The notes under the pieces were generated by a model. That model saw nothing but the letters and a program-made list of their open reading frames with translations, did not search any database and was not told the origin of the DNA. A stretch of DNA of 64,000 nt from Codonopsis lanceolata. Its lineage: Eukaryota; Streptophyta; Magnoliopsida; Asterales; Campanulaceae. The stretch is from the NCBI GenBank assembly GCA_013146195.2, contig CM028379.1, positions 92,609,401 through 92,673,400 on the forward strand, written 5' to 3'. A program made the position numbers and the translations under genes. How positions within the stretch are numbered: the first letter of the stretch is position 1; each line of letters opens with the position of its first letter. Below, piece by piece: positions 21,598-31,323 of the stretch.

Positions 21598-22353
21598 ATG
21601 TTTGCCTTCGCATTCGTGTCTGAAATTGAGCTAAAGAAGATTGATGAAGCTATCGAAGACCATTACTGGATTGAAGCTATACAAGAGGAGCTGAACCAGT
21701 TTGAAAGATGTAAAGTGTGGAGCTTAGTTCAAAGACCTACTAGCCATCCCGTTATAGGCACCAAATGGGTATTCAGGAACAAGAGAGATGAAGATGGAAA
21801 TATCACCAGAAACAAAGCTAGACTGGTTGCTCAGGGATACCGATGGGAAGAAGGAATTGACTTCGATGAAACATTTACTCATGTTGCTAGATTAGAGACA
21901 ACTGGACTCTTTCTAGCCTATGCGCCATTCATGGACTTCAAAGTATATCAGATGGATGTAAAGAGTGCCTTTCTCAATGATGATCTTCAAGAAACGATAT
22001 ATGTTGAACAACCTCCAAGTTTTGTCATCCAAGACAAACATGATCAAGTTTACCAACTCAAGAAAGCACTCTACGGCCTTAAACAAGTTTACCGACTCAA
22101 GACTGCAAATTGTCCCATTATGTGTGACAACACTGCTGCAATTTCAGTCTCAAAGAATCCAGTGATGCACTCAAAGACAAAGCACATTGATATTCGTTAT
22201 CATTTCCTCAAGGATCATGTGGAAAAAGGTAACATCAGTCTGGAATATGTTCCAACTGAACATCAATTGGCTGATATTCTCACCAAGGCACTAGATGCTA
22301 CCAGGTTTGCTTATTTAAGGAGAAATCTTGGTATGATTGATCCTACAGCTTAA
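21598..22353 (+). pseudogene. Sirevirus RT-RNase H with a large in-frame deletion
   Basis: The first half is copia RT: VIGTKWVFRNKRDEDG, KARLVAQGYRWEEGIDF, YQMDVKSAFLNDDLQE and KKALYGLKQ. The sequence then jumps to CPIMCDNTAAI, KTKHIDIRYHFLKD and EHQLADILTKALD, the C-terminal end of RNase H. The whole RT palm second half, including the YVDD catalytic motif, and most of RNase H are missing, yet the frame stays open for 251 codons. At the junction, an 18-of-19 match (22045-22063 and 22084-22102) repeats nearby upstream sequence as apparent filler. The product could not polymerise DNA. Confidence 0.9.
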
Positions 22354-22765
22354 ATTTTATTTTTAAAGTTTACAAGTTTTCTTTCATACCAACAGACTTA
22401 ATTGCTACTAACTTTGTTAATGATATAGCACAACTTCGTTAGAACCAGGTTAGTATCTCAATTATCAGTCTGTTAAAGGGTAAAAGATTTTCTAAAAAGG
22501 CTAAGGGGTTAAAATTCACTTTTTGTTGTTACTTTGAAAATATCTTAAGTTAAAAGCCTTTTTGAAAGACACCCGTCACTCATCCAAGGCATTTTCGCTA
22601 AAATGACTTTTCTCCTTCTTTAAATAGACTTTGAGTCGTCTTTTTCAAAACTTTCACGAACCCTCTCTCTCATATATTCTCTCTCTACTCAAACCCTTAG
22701 TTTTTCTCTGCTACTGCTTCAATCTCTTCGATTATTTTATTTGCTTCTTCTACCTTACAGCAACA
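22354..22765 (+). promoter_or_regulatory. Pol to env-like intergenic region, possible internal promoter and leader
   Basis: No coding sequence. A TATA-like TTTAAATAG lies at about 22619-22627. It is followed by a strongly CT-rich stretch (22660-22765) resembling a plant gene 5' leader that ends in CAACA before the ATG at 22766. This layout suggests the downstream ORF has its own transcript, but only the sequence pattern supports it. Confidence 0.4.
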
Positions 22766-22768
22766 ATG

Positions 22769-23111
22769 GTAAGCTTTACGATACTCATTAGTTTACTCTC
22801 TTCTGTTTCATGTTTAAAATTTCTTCTTTTGAGTCGTTTGCTTGAGGAATCCGAAAGGACGCTTTGCGTATCCTGACGGTTTCCGCCATTGTTGTTGAAT
22901 TTCAAAACCTTGAAACCAACAGTTTTATATGTACTTTGAATACTTATTTCTTTGAGAATTATCTGTTGATGTTTCTTTGCATTTAACTCTCCAAACATTC
23001 AATGGTTTCAATTTTTCTATCTAAAAATTTATTTTATTTCTTAAAAATGAAATCTTTGGTTGTTTGTTCTGTCAAGGGAAAAGCCCTAATTTGTGAAAAT
23101 GGTTTTTGTAG
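22769..23111 (+). other. Probable intron after the start codon of the env-like ORF
   Basis: The ATG at 22766-22768 is followed at once by GTAAGC. The next long open frame begins at 23112 directly after TTTTTGTAG, a good 3' splice site. The 343-bp segment is AT-rich with no long frame, and splicing would join the ATG in phase to the 23112 frame. The 23112 frame has no in-frame ATG close to its start, which favours the intron model. Confidence 0.55.
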
Positions 23112-26029
23112 GTGAAATCATCTGCCACGACTAATACCGGCAAAAAGAAGGTGCTTGACCCTGAACAAGTCATTCACCCTAATCCCTCCGTCAACGTTCC
23201 TGGGTTTCCTCTCTATCCTGCTCCACACGACATCATTCAGGAGCTAGAGCCGAAAATGTATCTCCCAGGCATGTGCATTGACTTAAAGACAGTTCGCACA
23301 TTTGATGCCGGAGCCAAAATGTGTGACAACATGAATGAGTCTAGGATTCTCCCCCTCTTCTGTCTCCACGACGAAGACTACAACATCCTCCTCACTGAAG
23401 AATTCTACCAGCGGATGGAAATCAACCCCAAGACTCCGTCTGTCATTCGAGGATGGATTTATGGATTTCCCTTCTCTCTCTCTCTCTCTCTCTGCCAAGG
23501 TGATATCCAAAGTCATTGGAGTTCACTATGGCGGAGACATTGAGCTACCTATTGCTGAGGCTAACAGAGCATGGGAAGCAATGAGGGGAACCAATACTCC
23601 AAGGGAACCTCAAGGGAAAATGCTGAGGAACGTCTTTCCCTTGGACGTCTACTGTTCCAGTCATCTGCTAGACAAGTCGCTGTTGTTCAAGAATGGAGCC
23701 CACGATATCTTCACAACCCAACAGCTCAACCTTTCAAGCCCTATTCACTAGAGGAATCACCTCAATTTCGGCGCCATCATCTTCAACGAGCTCCGCAATT
23801 ACATTGTAACTGTGATGAATAGCCCTTATACCAAGAGGCCCTTTATCCGGCTAATTAACTCCCAGCTAAGGGATACGCTAGTAATCAAGTCTGCCTTTAA
23901 GCCAGAAGAGCTCATCAAGGTGTCAAAGAACAAACAGCTGACTGTTACCTTCCTTAACAAGTACATTGAACATGAGAATAAGAGGAGGCAGCAAAGAGGG
24001 CTCCCCAGTATTGCTACTAAAAAGATAGCACAGCCTACTCCCATGATGGTCACGCGGTTTGACATGGACGCATATGATGATGACACTGCAGCCATCGTGC
24101 AGCCAAGGTATGATTTGAGAAGGTTACCTCTACCGTTGCTCGTGACATCTTGCAAGAAGCCCGAGAGCTAGCAGATGAGTCAGAGCACATGTGGAAGCAG
24201 CGAAAGGTTGCTCAAGAAAAAAAGGTAACTGGTTTCTCACCAGATGAGGCTGAAGTCTTGGCTGACATTTTTATCAAGACCAAGGCTGATGTCGCCAACA
24301 AAACAAGGCAGGAAGCGGAAACAAACGAGCTTCAGGATGAATGGATACGGAAGGAATTGAAGGCCAGGAGACGTGGAAAGTCTCCTGGCAGCTCCTCTGC
24401 TCCTGGACAAACATCTTCTCCCCAGCCATCCAATCCTAAACCAATAACCTCCACTCCTCATCCATCCTAAACCCCAAAACGCAAACCATCTTCTGACAAA
24501 CCCTCACCTTCACCCAAGCCTAAACGCAGGCGACTACGAAAAGGCCTACCAACCACGCCACCAGCATACCCTGTAATCTCTGCCAATGAAGCAGATGGAT
24601 CTCCTATCCAGCCATTGAGGCAAAGAAGGAAGTCTGCTGGCAACCAACCATCTACCCCTTCTCAAACCCATCCTACTGAGTCATCTACTCAGATGGATTC
24701 ACCCCCTCAGGAGGAGTCTATCCCTCAGGAGGAGCCAATCACTCTTGAGTAGTTTATCCCTCAGGAGGAGCCTACCAGATCATCCACTCCAACACCTCCC
24801 TCTCCCTTCAACTATTCCCCAAACTCCTCTACTCCTCACTCAGCCACTCCTACCCAAACCACTTCCACACCATCCGAACGAAACCAATCCATCCCACTCA
24901 TCCTAACCCCCTGGTTTCCCCCCATCCACTCCTCTGCTGCTACGAAGTTCATCTTTGAACTCTCATCAATAACAGAACTCTTCTCTAAACCTGTTCCCCC
25001 TCCACCAGAACCCTAACCTGTGAGACCAAAAGCCCTTTTCTATCCCCCTCCTTCCTTCCGGTTCTCAACTGAACCCCTACCAAACCCTTCCAATATATGT
25101 GATCATTTGGACATAGATATTGAAATCCCCCCAACCCCTCCTTCATCCCCACCTCAATCCAATTCCTCTTCTACCCATACATTCCCAACACCCGACTCTT
25201 CTTCAACCTCCAACTCAGCAACTCCCCCCTCCAGCAGCCCTTCCGCCCTGTCACCTCTGCCAACACTGCCTCGTCTGCCGATATTGAGCATATCCATGTG
25301 GATCTCGACCCTTCTCCGTCCCAATCGGCAAACACTGAAATCCTGAGCTGGCTGGATGCCATATACAACAGGCTGGGAGAACTTACAAATATATCCACAA
25401 CTGCTGTAGAGCTTACAACTGCATCATCCAGGGCTGCAGATAGGAATGCCGCCATCCTCCACCAATTCCAAGAGGATGTATGGACCAAGTTTGGAAAAAT
25501 GAGGCACGAGTCTACCGATCTGAAAATCAACATGGAAGCTCAATGCAACGAGTGTGTCAAACTCTGCTCCACTCTCTTCTACGAACTCTTCCACAACATC
25601 ACCCTCTACCTGGGTCATGGACACCTTCCAGTGCTATAGCTCAACGATCAAGCTCTTGATGTCGCCCATGATCGGATCAACGCTGAGCGTGAACGTGATC
25701 TGGCCATCACGGAAGAGAGACAACTAAGGTCTATGAACCGAACTCTGATGGACGAGAACAGCAGACTACGTGAAGAACTTGACTACCATTCTCGCTCCAC
25801 CAGACAACCAACCTCTATTGATGAAGACTACACCAGAAGAGTTGAAGAACTAGAGTGTCAATGCTGCGAAAGAGAAGCAGCTGATCGAGCAGACAAAGGA
25901 AAAAGGAAAAGGCCTTGGTATCTTATATCTTTCTATCCCTATCCTTTGTACCTATCTTTTTTTAAAACTCTGTATAAATTAAACTTCTTGTTTGAAATTC
26001 AGAAGTTCATTCTTTTAAAAAATGTCTAA
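23112..26029 (+). pseudogene. Sirevirus 3' env-like (additional) ORF, frameshifted
   Basis: A large extra coding region between pol and the 3' LTR, as in Sireviruses. The N-terminal part (23112-23500) has PGFPLYPAPHDIIQELEP. A (CT)n run at 23473-23493 shifts the frame, which then continues VISKVIGVHYGGDIELPIAE to a stop at 23749-23751, and onward through NYIVTVMNSPYTKRPFIRL to 24171. After another shift comes a helical segment (LADESEHMWKQRK), a long Pro/Ser/Thr-rich stretch (24380-25280) with stops, and a C-terminal coiled-coil-like region (25298-25905; RINAERERDLAI, LMDENSRLREEL). A short hydrophobic tail follows to 26029. No signal peptide is visible, so an envelope role is only an analogy; capsid or accessory functions are equally possible. 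Confidence 0.65.
23473..23493. repeat. (CT)n microsatellite inside the env-like ORF
   Basis: A run of about ten CT units. The upstream coding frame and the clearly continuing downstream frame differ by one base across it. Confidence 0.85.
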
Positions 26030-26297
26030 TGTTTAAATTCTTGTTATTTAAATTCATACATTTGCTTAGAATTTAAACATCCAATTTAAATTTATTTGAA
26101 CTATTTATCTCTAATCCTTGTGCTTTTTCTTTATATCTCTTCTGTTGTAAGCACTTAGATTAGTTGTTACATTTGAGGTGTTTTCTTTTTTGATAGAGGC
26201 ATGTCTACTGTTATAAAATTTATAAGTATTTTCTGACATGCTATTATCTATCCTAAAAAGTTTTCATAGCCCTCACTTGTAATGATGACCAGATGCA
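26030..26297. other. Sirevirus 3' untranslated region
   Basis: AT-rich, with no coding frame. It ends at the polypurine tract. Confidence 0.6.
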
Positions 26298-26310
26298 AAT
26301 AGGAGGAAAT
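26298..26310 (+). other. Polypurine tract of the Sirevirus
   Basis: AATAGGAGGAAAT immediately before the TG of the 3' LTR, the plus-strand primer site. I see only one obvious tract, whereas Sireviruses often carry several. Confidence 0.75.
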
Positions 26311-27570
26311 TGTTGTTTCTCATTGTATCTTGATTTGCATTTGTTCATTCATTATATTAGGTTCTATATTTAGTGGCTAAATGGGCTGCGTGACAGTTAG
26401 TGTTTCAACTATGTATAGAACTTTGCCTTAGAATAGTTTTTCCAGACTTCACAAGTTTAGGCAGAAGACTTCGGCTAAAGGCCTCACCGGCAGACTTCTC
26501 AAGCAGCCTCCAGCGGTAGACCTTGTTTGCACTCGGACAGCATGACGTGTCCAGCTCTTCCTTATATCAAGCTTAAGTGGATTATTTAATTCAGCTTTCT
26601 TTAGTTTGCATTTGAATTAATCAATCTTCAAATCGGCGCTTGACTTCTTAGACACGCCCCTCCAGCTTTTCCAAAAAAACATGAAGACTTTCGCCTCCTG
26701 AATGTGGCATAGCAGATGCACAGTCTGACACAACCAGACTGTACCAACTACTGCAGGTCTGCAACTCTATTTGTCTCCCTCCTGCCAGTTGCTGCACCTA
26801 CTCCTTTCTATACCCTGATTAGTCTCAGAATGAAGATGAAGTCAACAAGGCAGCTCCATGCATTTAAAGCATTTAACCTAATACAGTTGTTTCTCACTTC
26901 GTCTTCTCCAACGGTCTCAAGGATGCCCAGCTATAAATACTGCCATTAAAGGCTGAAGAACACAATGCTCTGAATCTATCCAACAACATCAAGCTTTATA
27001 CTTAGTGCATTCAAGAGATCATTAACTGATCAACGAAGTCCTCAACAACAACAACAAGATCTGCATCAACTCATAATCATTTACTTCTTATTGTTGTAAT
27101 CTTTACTATTCTTCTGCACATTGAATATTCTGTTTCTCCAGATATTCAATTTTCCCACCCCCAAACACAAGTCAAATATTTTGTACACGATCCATTGGAT
27201 ATTTCTGTAATAGAACTAGTGGAAAATATAGTGCACGTTTAAATCCAAGGTTGACTGCCTTGGTAGTGGACGTAACACTTTTTATAGTGCGAACCATCTC
27301 AAAATACACGTGTTCCTCACTTACTATTTTATACTGTGTTCATTGTATTTACTTATTCCTTTGAGCAGAAAACTTAAGTAATCAGCTAACTCTATCGGTT
27401 GTGCTTCACCAGCAGACTTAATATGTCTTCCTTACAAATCTTCTGCTACTTCAATCTTCTTAATGAATTACAAGTGCTTGTTCTAGGAATTATTACGAAA
27501 AGTTTTTAAAGTGTTAAGCTATTCAACCCCCCCCCCTTCTAGCTTATTATTATGCCCTTTGGGACTAACA
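26311..27570 (+). repeat. Sirevirus 3' LTR
   Basis: 1260 bp, TGTTGTTTCTC to GGGACTAACA, collinear with the split 5' LTR, with a TATA box at 26932 and a C tract near 27529. It ends at the probable TSD CTTCA. Confidence 0.92.
26932..26938 (+). promoter_or_regulatory. TATA box in the Sirevirus 3' LTR
   Basis: TATAAAT, at the position matching 9662 in the 5' LTR. Confidence 0.5.
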
Positions 27571-27706
27571 CTTCAATTCACCCCTTCCCGTTTGCATGCC
27601 CCTTAGCTTGCAGCTAGACAGAGAAGTTTGGCATATGAGGCAAGAGAAGATTGAAGCGCTCAACTTTGATAGAAATTATTTATGTATTCTATTTGGAAAT
27701 ATCAAA

Positions 27707-27714
27707 ATTGTAAT
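27707..27714. repeat. 8-bp TSD of the hAT-like MITE, left copy
   Basis: ATTGTAAT, exactly repeated at 28569-28576. Confidence 0.9.
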
Positions 27715-28061
27715 CAGTGTTCTAAAACTCACTGCCTAGCTCGGCCTAGGCGCTAAGCGCCTCTCCACCACTGTGAGTTTCTTAGTCGCCGCCTAATCGA
27801 CCAAGTCGGCTCCTACGCCAAACCCCGCCGACCTTAATTTATTTTTGTAGCTTTGATTTTGTGGCGTGTGGTGACCGGAGAAGAAAGTGGAACGAACTGG
27901 AGAAAGAAGGGAGAGTGGTAATGGTGAGGAAGAGAGGGAGATAGAAATAAAAGGGGTTTGATTTTGTGCATATTCAGTGGACTGAGAGAGGGGATAGATT
28001 AAAGGGTTAGATCTAGGAGGAAATAGATTGGATGATGAAAAAATGAGGAGAGTCGGTCTGC

Positions 28062-28100
<39 letters not shown>

Positions 28101-28568
28101 AGAAGAAAAAAAAAGGGGAAGAAAACGGGGTTGCTCGTCTGTCAGATAGAGAGAAGAAAGAAGAAGAAAAAAAGATGAAGAAGAATGGGGCTGTCTCGGG
28201 ACTCGGAATTTAGAATAAGGAGTGACTAGGGAGGATATGTTAGACTATGAGTTGTAGGGGAAGTAGGTAGTTGAAGTAATATTTGTTTTGTTTTTAGTTC
28301 TAAACTTGGCTAGTTTATTGATTTGGGGTTGTTAGGAATTGATATTAGTAGTAGGTTTGTACATTTTTGTTCATTTTACAAATATAGACAAGTGTTTGAT
28401 AAAATAACAAACATAAAAAAAATTAAATTTGTAGTCAATGTGTTTGATCTTTGATGTAAATTATCCAAAAAATGGTAATTATGTCTTAATTCTAGGCCCC
28501 GATTACGCTCCAACTAGTCCCTTACGCGCTAGGCACTAGTGTGTCGCCTAACAATTTTTAGAACCTTG
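27715..28568. mobile_element. Non-autonomous hAT-like element (MITE), 854 bp
   Basis: The ends are inverted: CAGTGTTCTAAAA on the left, and the right end reads CAAGGTTCTAAAA in reverse complement. Subterminal CCTAGGCGCTAAGCGCC-type motifs occur near both ends. A perfect 8-bp TSD identifies hAT-class insertion. There is no transposase. The purine-rich centre contains an (AG)n run at 28063-28097; the open frame through it is low complexity and not a gene. Confidence 0.9.
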
Positions 28569-28576
28569 ATTGTAAT
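28569..28576. repeat. 8-bp TSD of the hAT-like MITE, right copy
   Basis: ATTGTAAT. Confidence 0.9.
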
Positions 28577-29133
28577 ACGTTTATATCAAATATTGATATT
28601 TTTTTAGGAAATTATATTTATTTGTTTATTTCGTTGCGAGCTACGTGCTTTAATTTGAGTTATTTTGGAATGAGTTTGTTGTGGTTGGTTCACGCCTCGA
28701 GGTGGTTTTTGGGGCGTGACAACTTTACCTTTATCTTTTCTATCTACTTTACTTATGGCAACATAGACAATGGCATTAAAGGAACGACACATTTTACAAA
28801 TATTTATAATATAGTTAATTATTTTTTTCTTAAACGGTGTGTTGGGTCAAGAGGACAATAATTTGAAAAAGGAGGGAGTATTTTTTTAGTCTTTATGTTT
28901 TAATTATTTGTTTGATTTTCATACATCGCAGTCACTAAAAAAAGTGATGTTTTTAAAATACTTCCTCTATTCCACTCAAAAATTCCACGTTTAAAAATTG
29001 TAAATATTAAGTGAATATAATTAGCATTAAAGTTCATCATAATTTCAAAATTGCTTGAATATAATAAATATGTTAAGTCTTAAATCGTAATTTGGTCACC
29101 CTACTTTGACGAATTTTTCATTAATCTAACTCT

Positions 29134-29213
29134 ACTTTTTTTTTTCTCACTTTAATCACTATACTTGGAATTTACTTTTTTTTTTCTCACTTTAATCACT
29201 ATACTTGGAATTT
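29134..29213. repeat. Two tandem copies of a 40-bp unit
   Basis: Essentially identical adjacent copies containing TCACTTTAATCACTATACTT, so the duplication is recent. Confidence 0.85.
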
Positions 29214-29348
29214 AGTTTTAGGTTCATCACTCCATCCAATTTTTTGGATAGACAACTTAAAATTTTTGTAAAAACCCAAAAATCCCCTAACGTATATCAC
29301 TTTTTATTGACAAATTTTAAGCTAATTCTACTATCTTTTTTCTCACTT

Positions 29349-29350
<2 letters not shown>

Positions 29351-29388
<38 letters not shown>

Positions 29389-29408
29389 GTGCGTGTGCGC
29401 GCGCGCGC
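29351..29408. repeat. (TC)n then (GC/GT)n simple repeat
   Basis: About 18 TC units followed by an alternating purine-pyrimidine run of GC and GT, a potential Z-DNA tract. Confidence 0.9.
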
Positions 29409-29773
29409 ATACCTTATTTCCCTTTCAAACTAAAATTATTTCCCTTTCTTCTTCCTTGAAATCAAGCCCAACAAAAACCATTCACAAACTCATTAATAAA
29501 AATCTCAATCAAACCCACCAAAACAACTCATGAACACAATAATTTTTTTAACACACGAACACAACAAATTAAAATCTTCATCGAGCCCTAGACCTTCGCG
29601 GAGAAGGTAAGTCAACCACCATTGTGATGACTCTTTCAACTCACTAAACCCAGTATTGGGTGAGACCGTGAGAGAGAGAGAGAGAGAGAAAACGAATCCC
29701 ACTTCGCGAAATTCACCTCTTTTTCCATAATCCACTTTTCTTATCTCTCTATTTTTTGAATGAAAATAGACTT

Positions 29774-30998
29774 CAGGCCCGGTTTTGGGGGAGTTCAAAG
29801 TGATCGACCGAACAGGACCCCCGATGTAAAAGAGCTCAATTTTATATATGTGTACACTAGTTTTATTTAGTTATATTATAAAGAATGTTAAATTAATAAA
29901 CAAATTGTCTTTTAGCTCCATTGGTTGGGGAGTTGTGTAAGGTGTGATTGGAGCTTGAAGTCTTCTTGCATTGCTAATTCTTTTTTTTTTTAGTCTACCG
30001 CCAAGTATTAATTTTTTTTATATGCATATTATATCATATACTCCTCCGATTTAGTTAAATAGTCCATATGCTATTTTGATATGTTTTACGTAATAATCAA
30101 CTTTTAAAAAATATGCTTATAATTTTCACAATCGGTTCATGCCCTTACTCGGCAATTTTTTGTATTTTTTTTATTTTGGGTTAATGGTCAATTATTAACT
30201 TTTTTATATGCACATTATATCATATATTCTCCCGATTCAATTAAATAGTCTCTTATACTATTTTGATATATTTTATATAATAATCAACTTTTAAAAAATA
30301 TGTTTATAATTTTCACAATCTTTCATCTTTATCCTCCACTTGTATTGTAAGTATAATAGTTGTGGTTACGTACTTTTTTATTTATTATCAACTTCAAAAC
30401 TACTTATAGATGTTTAATTACTCAGAAACCTAATAAATAAAGTTATTATTTAAAGATAAAGATTTTGTATTCGGTTCCAACAGAGTTATTCAACTTTAAT
30501 TTTATTTTGCGTTCGCTAAATTTACTAATAAAAAAAAAGTTAGTTGGCCATCAAATTTTTTTTATCTAGGTCATAAAATATAAAAATAGATTGGGTATAC
30601 AATATCAATATTTCAAGCAAAAATCAAGATTTATTGTTATGTTACTATCATTTGTATTGCTTATGTTTATGTAATTATTGGTTTTTTTTACTTGAATTTA
30701 TAGTGCATAATACATGTTACCAAAAAAATATTCATCCAGAAGTCAAAACATAAATAAAAGAAAAAAATTGATTGAGTATATTCTTTTTATTGCAAATTAT
30801 TTTAATGAATGAAAAATAACACTTTTCAGTAATTATTTAGTACGTATTTTCTTATATGTTTGGGTATTATCCATTTTCAATACTTCAAATGATGAAAAAT
30901 CAAATAAGTTATTCATCTAAAATTCTTATATTTATATTTTTTTAAGGGCCCTTATTTTGTTTTCGCTCAGGACCCCCAAAAGTTCGGGACCGGCTCTG
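29774..30998. mobile_element. Non-autonomous hAT-like element, 1225 bp
   Basis: The left end is CAGGCCCGG and the right end reads CAGAGCCGG in reverse complement, a common plant hAT terminus. Subterminal GGGGG and CAGGACCCCC motifs are inverted at the two ends. The flanking 8-mers are ATAGACTT (29766-29773) and ATAGACTG (30999-31006), matching at seven of eight. No transposase frame is present; the interior is AT-rich. Confidence 0.8.
30008..30320. repeat. Direct repeat of about 125 bp inside the hAT-like element
   Basis: 30008-30133 and 30192-30320 share TTTAAAAAATATG and TATAATTTTCACAATC blocks in the same order with scattered changes. This is an old internal duplication. Confidence 0.7.
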
Positions 30999-31009
30999 AT
31001 AGACTGTGG

Positions 31010-31323
31010 ATGAATCAAAGTCTAATTCTTGCTCTCACAGGCATCTTCAACCTCAAAAGTAAAATTGTTTTCGCTAGAAGCATCGGAGCAGTATTTAAGA
31101 AGTGGCTGGCGGAAAAGGCTAATTTAGAAAGAGACTATGCTTTCTACGGTCATCCAATATAATATTTGATTTCGGGTTTAAATTTTGACGGGTTTGGTAT
31201 GAGATAAGGGGGCTTAGATGGGTATATGGGGAGATTGAGAAGAACTGGGAAGAATTTGTAAAGAAAGAAAGAGATTCTGAAGAGAGTGAAAAAGAGGCAA
31301 TGAAGGTGGTGGTTACTGATTGA
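31010..31323 (+). pseudogene. Possible captured or decayed gene fragment, unknown product
   Basis: Two short frames have balanced, non-repetitive composition unlike the AT-rich surroundings. 31010-31162 encodes 50 residues including KSKIVFARSIGAVFKKWLAEK. 31201-31323 encodes about 40 residues including RWVYGEIEKNWEEFVKKE. The first frame is preceded by a splice-acceptor-like TTGCTCTCACAG (31031-31042 region). The two are in different frames, separated by AT-rich DNA. I do not recognise the protein. They lie between a hAT-like element and a Helitron-like end, either of which could have carried them. Confidence 0.3.

Larger units (their letters stand above)
9040..27570 (+). mobile_element. Sirevirus-like Ty1/copia retrotransposon with a 3' env-like ORF
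   Basis: The order is 5' LTR (9040-9816 and 17017-17505, split by a LINE), PBS (17508), gag, protease, integrase, RT-RNase H remnant, a 5'-leader-like stretch, a large extra ORF, polypurine tract (26298-26310) and 3' LTR (26311-27570). The two LTRs match in length (1266 versus 1260 bp) and sequence. The flanking 5-mers CTTAA (9035-9039) and CTTCA (27571-27575) differ at one base and are the probable TSD. Long LTRs, a large interior, Met-tRNA priming, DUF4219/UBN2-like Gag and an extra ORF after pol are features of the Sirevirus lineage. All genes carry stops or frameshifts, and most of RT and RNase H is deleted. Confidence 0.88.
27571..28721 (-). repeat. Right part of the old gypsy LTR, itself split by a hAT-like MITE
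   Basis: 27576-27706 and 28577-28721 form one sequence once the MITE at 27715-28568 and its TSD are removed. The outer end GGGGCGTGACA is the reverse complement of TGTCACGCCCC, the usual start of Tekay/Del-type gypsy LTRs, so the LTR reads leftward. The matching left end (before 9040) was not resolved. Confidence 0.5.
28722..29773. other. Non-coding DNA with a Stowaway-like end and simple repeats
   Basis: No gene seen. A Stowaway-like terminus (AATTTGAAAAAGGAGGGAGT) lies near 28860, with a related left-type terminus near 7147. A perfect 40-bp tandem duplication occupies 29134-29213. A (TC)n run is at 29351-29386, followed by alternating GC/GT to about 29408. Confidence 0.6.

Noticed and set aside
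23112..26029. Endogenous virus with a true envelope gene
   Set aside because: The flanking LTRs, Gag and Pol are copia-type, and no signal peptide or fusion region is visible.
28028..28213. 61-codon frame in the hAT-like MITE
   Set aside because: Low complexity Arg/Glu/Lys produced by an (AG)n run.
7147..28878. A single Stowaway element split by all nested insertions
   Set aside because: The two Stowaway-like ends at 7147 and 28878 are similar, but about 700 bp of unrelated sequence lies inside the left end, too long for Stowaway; they may be separate elements.
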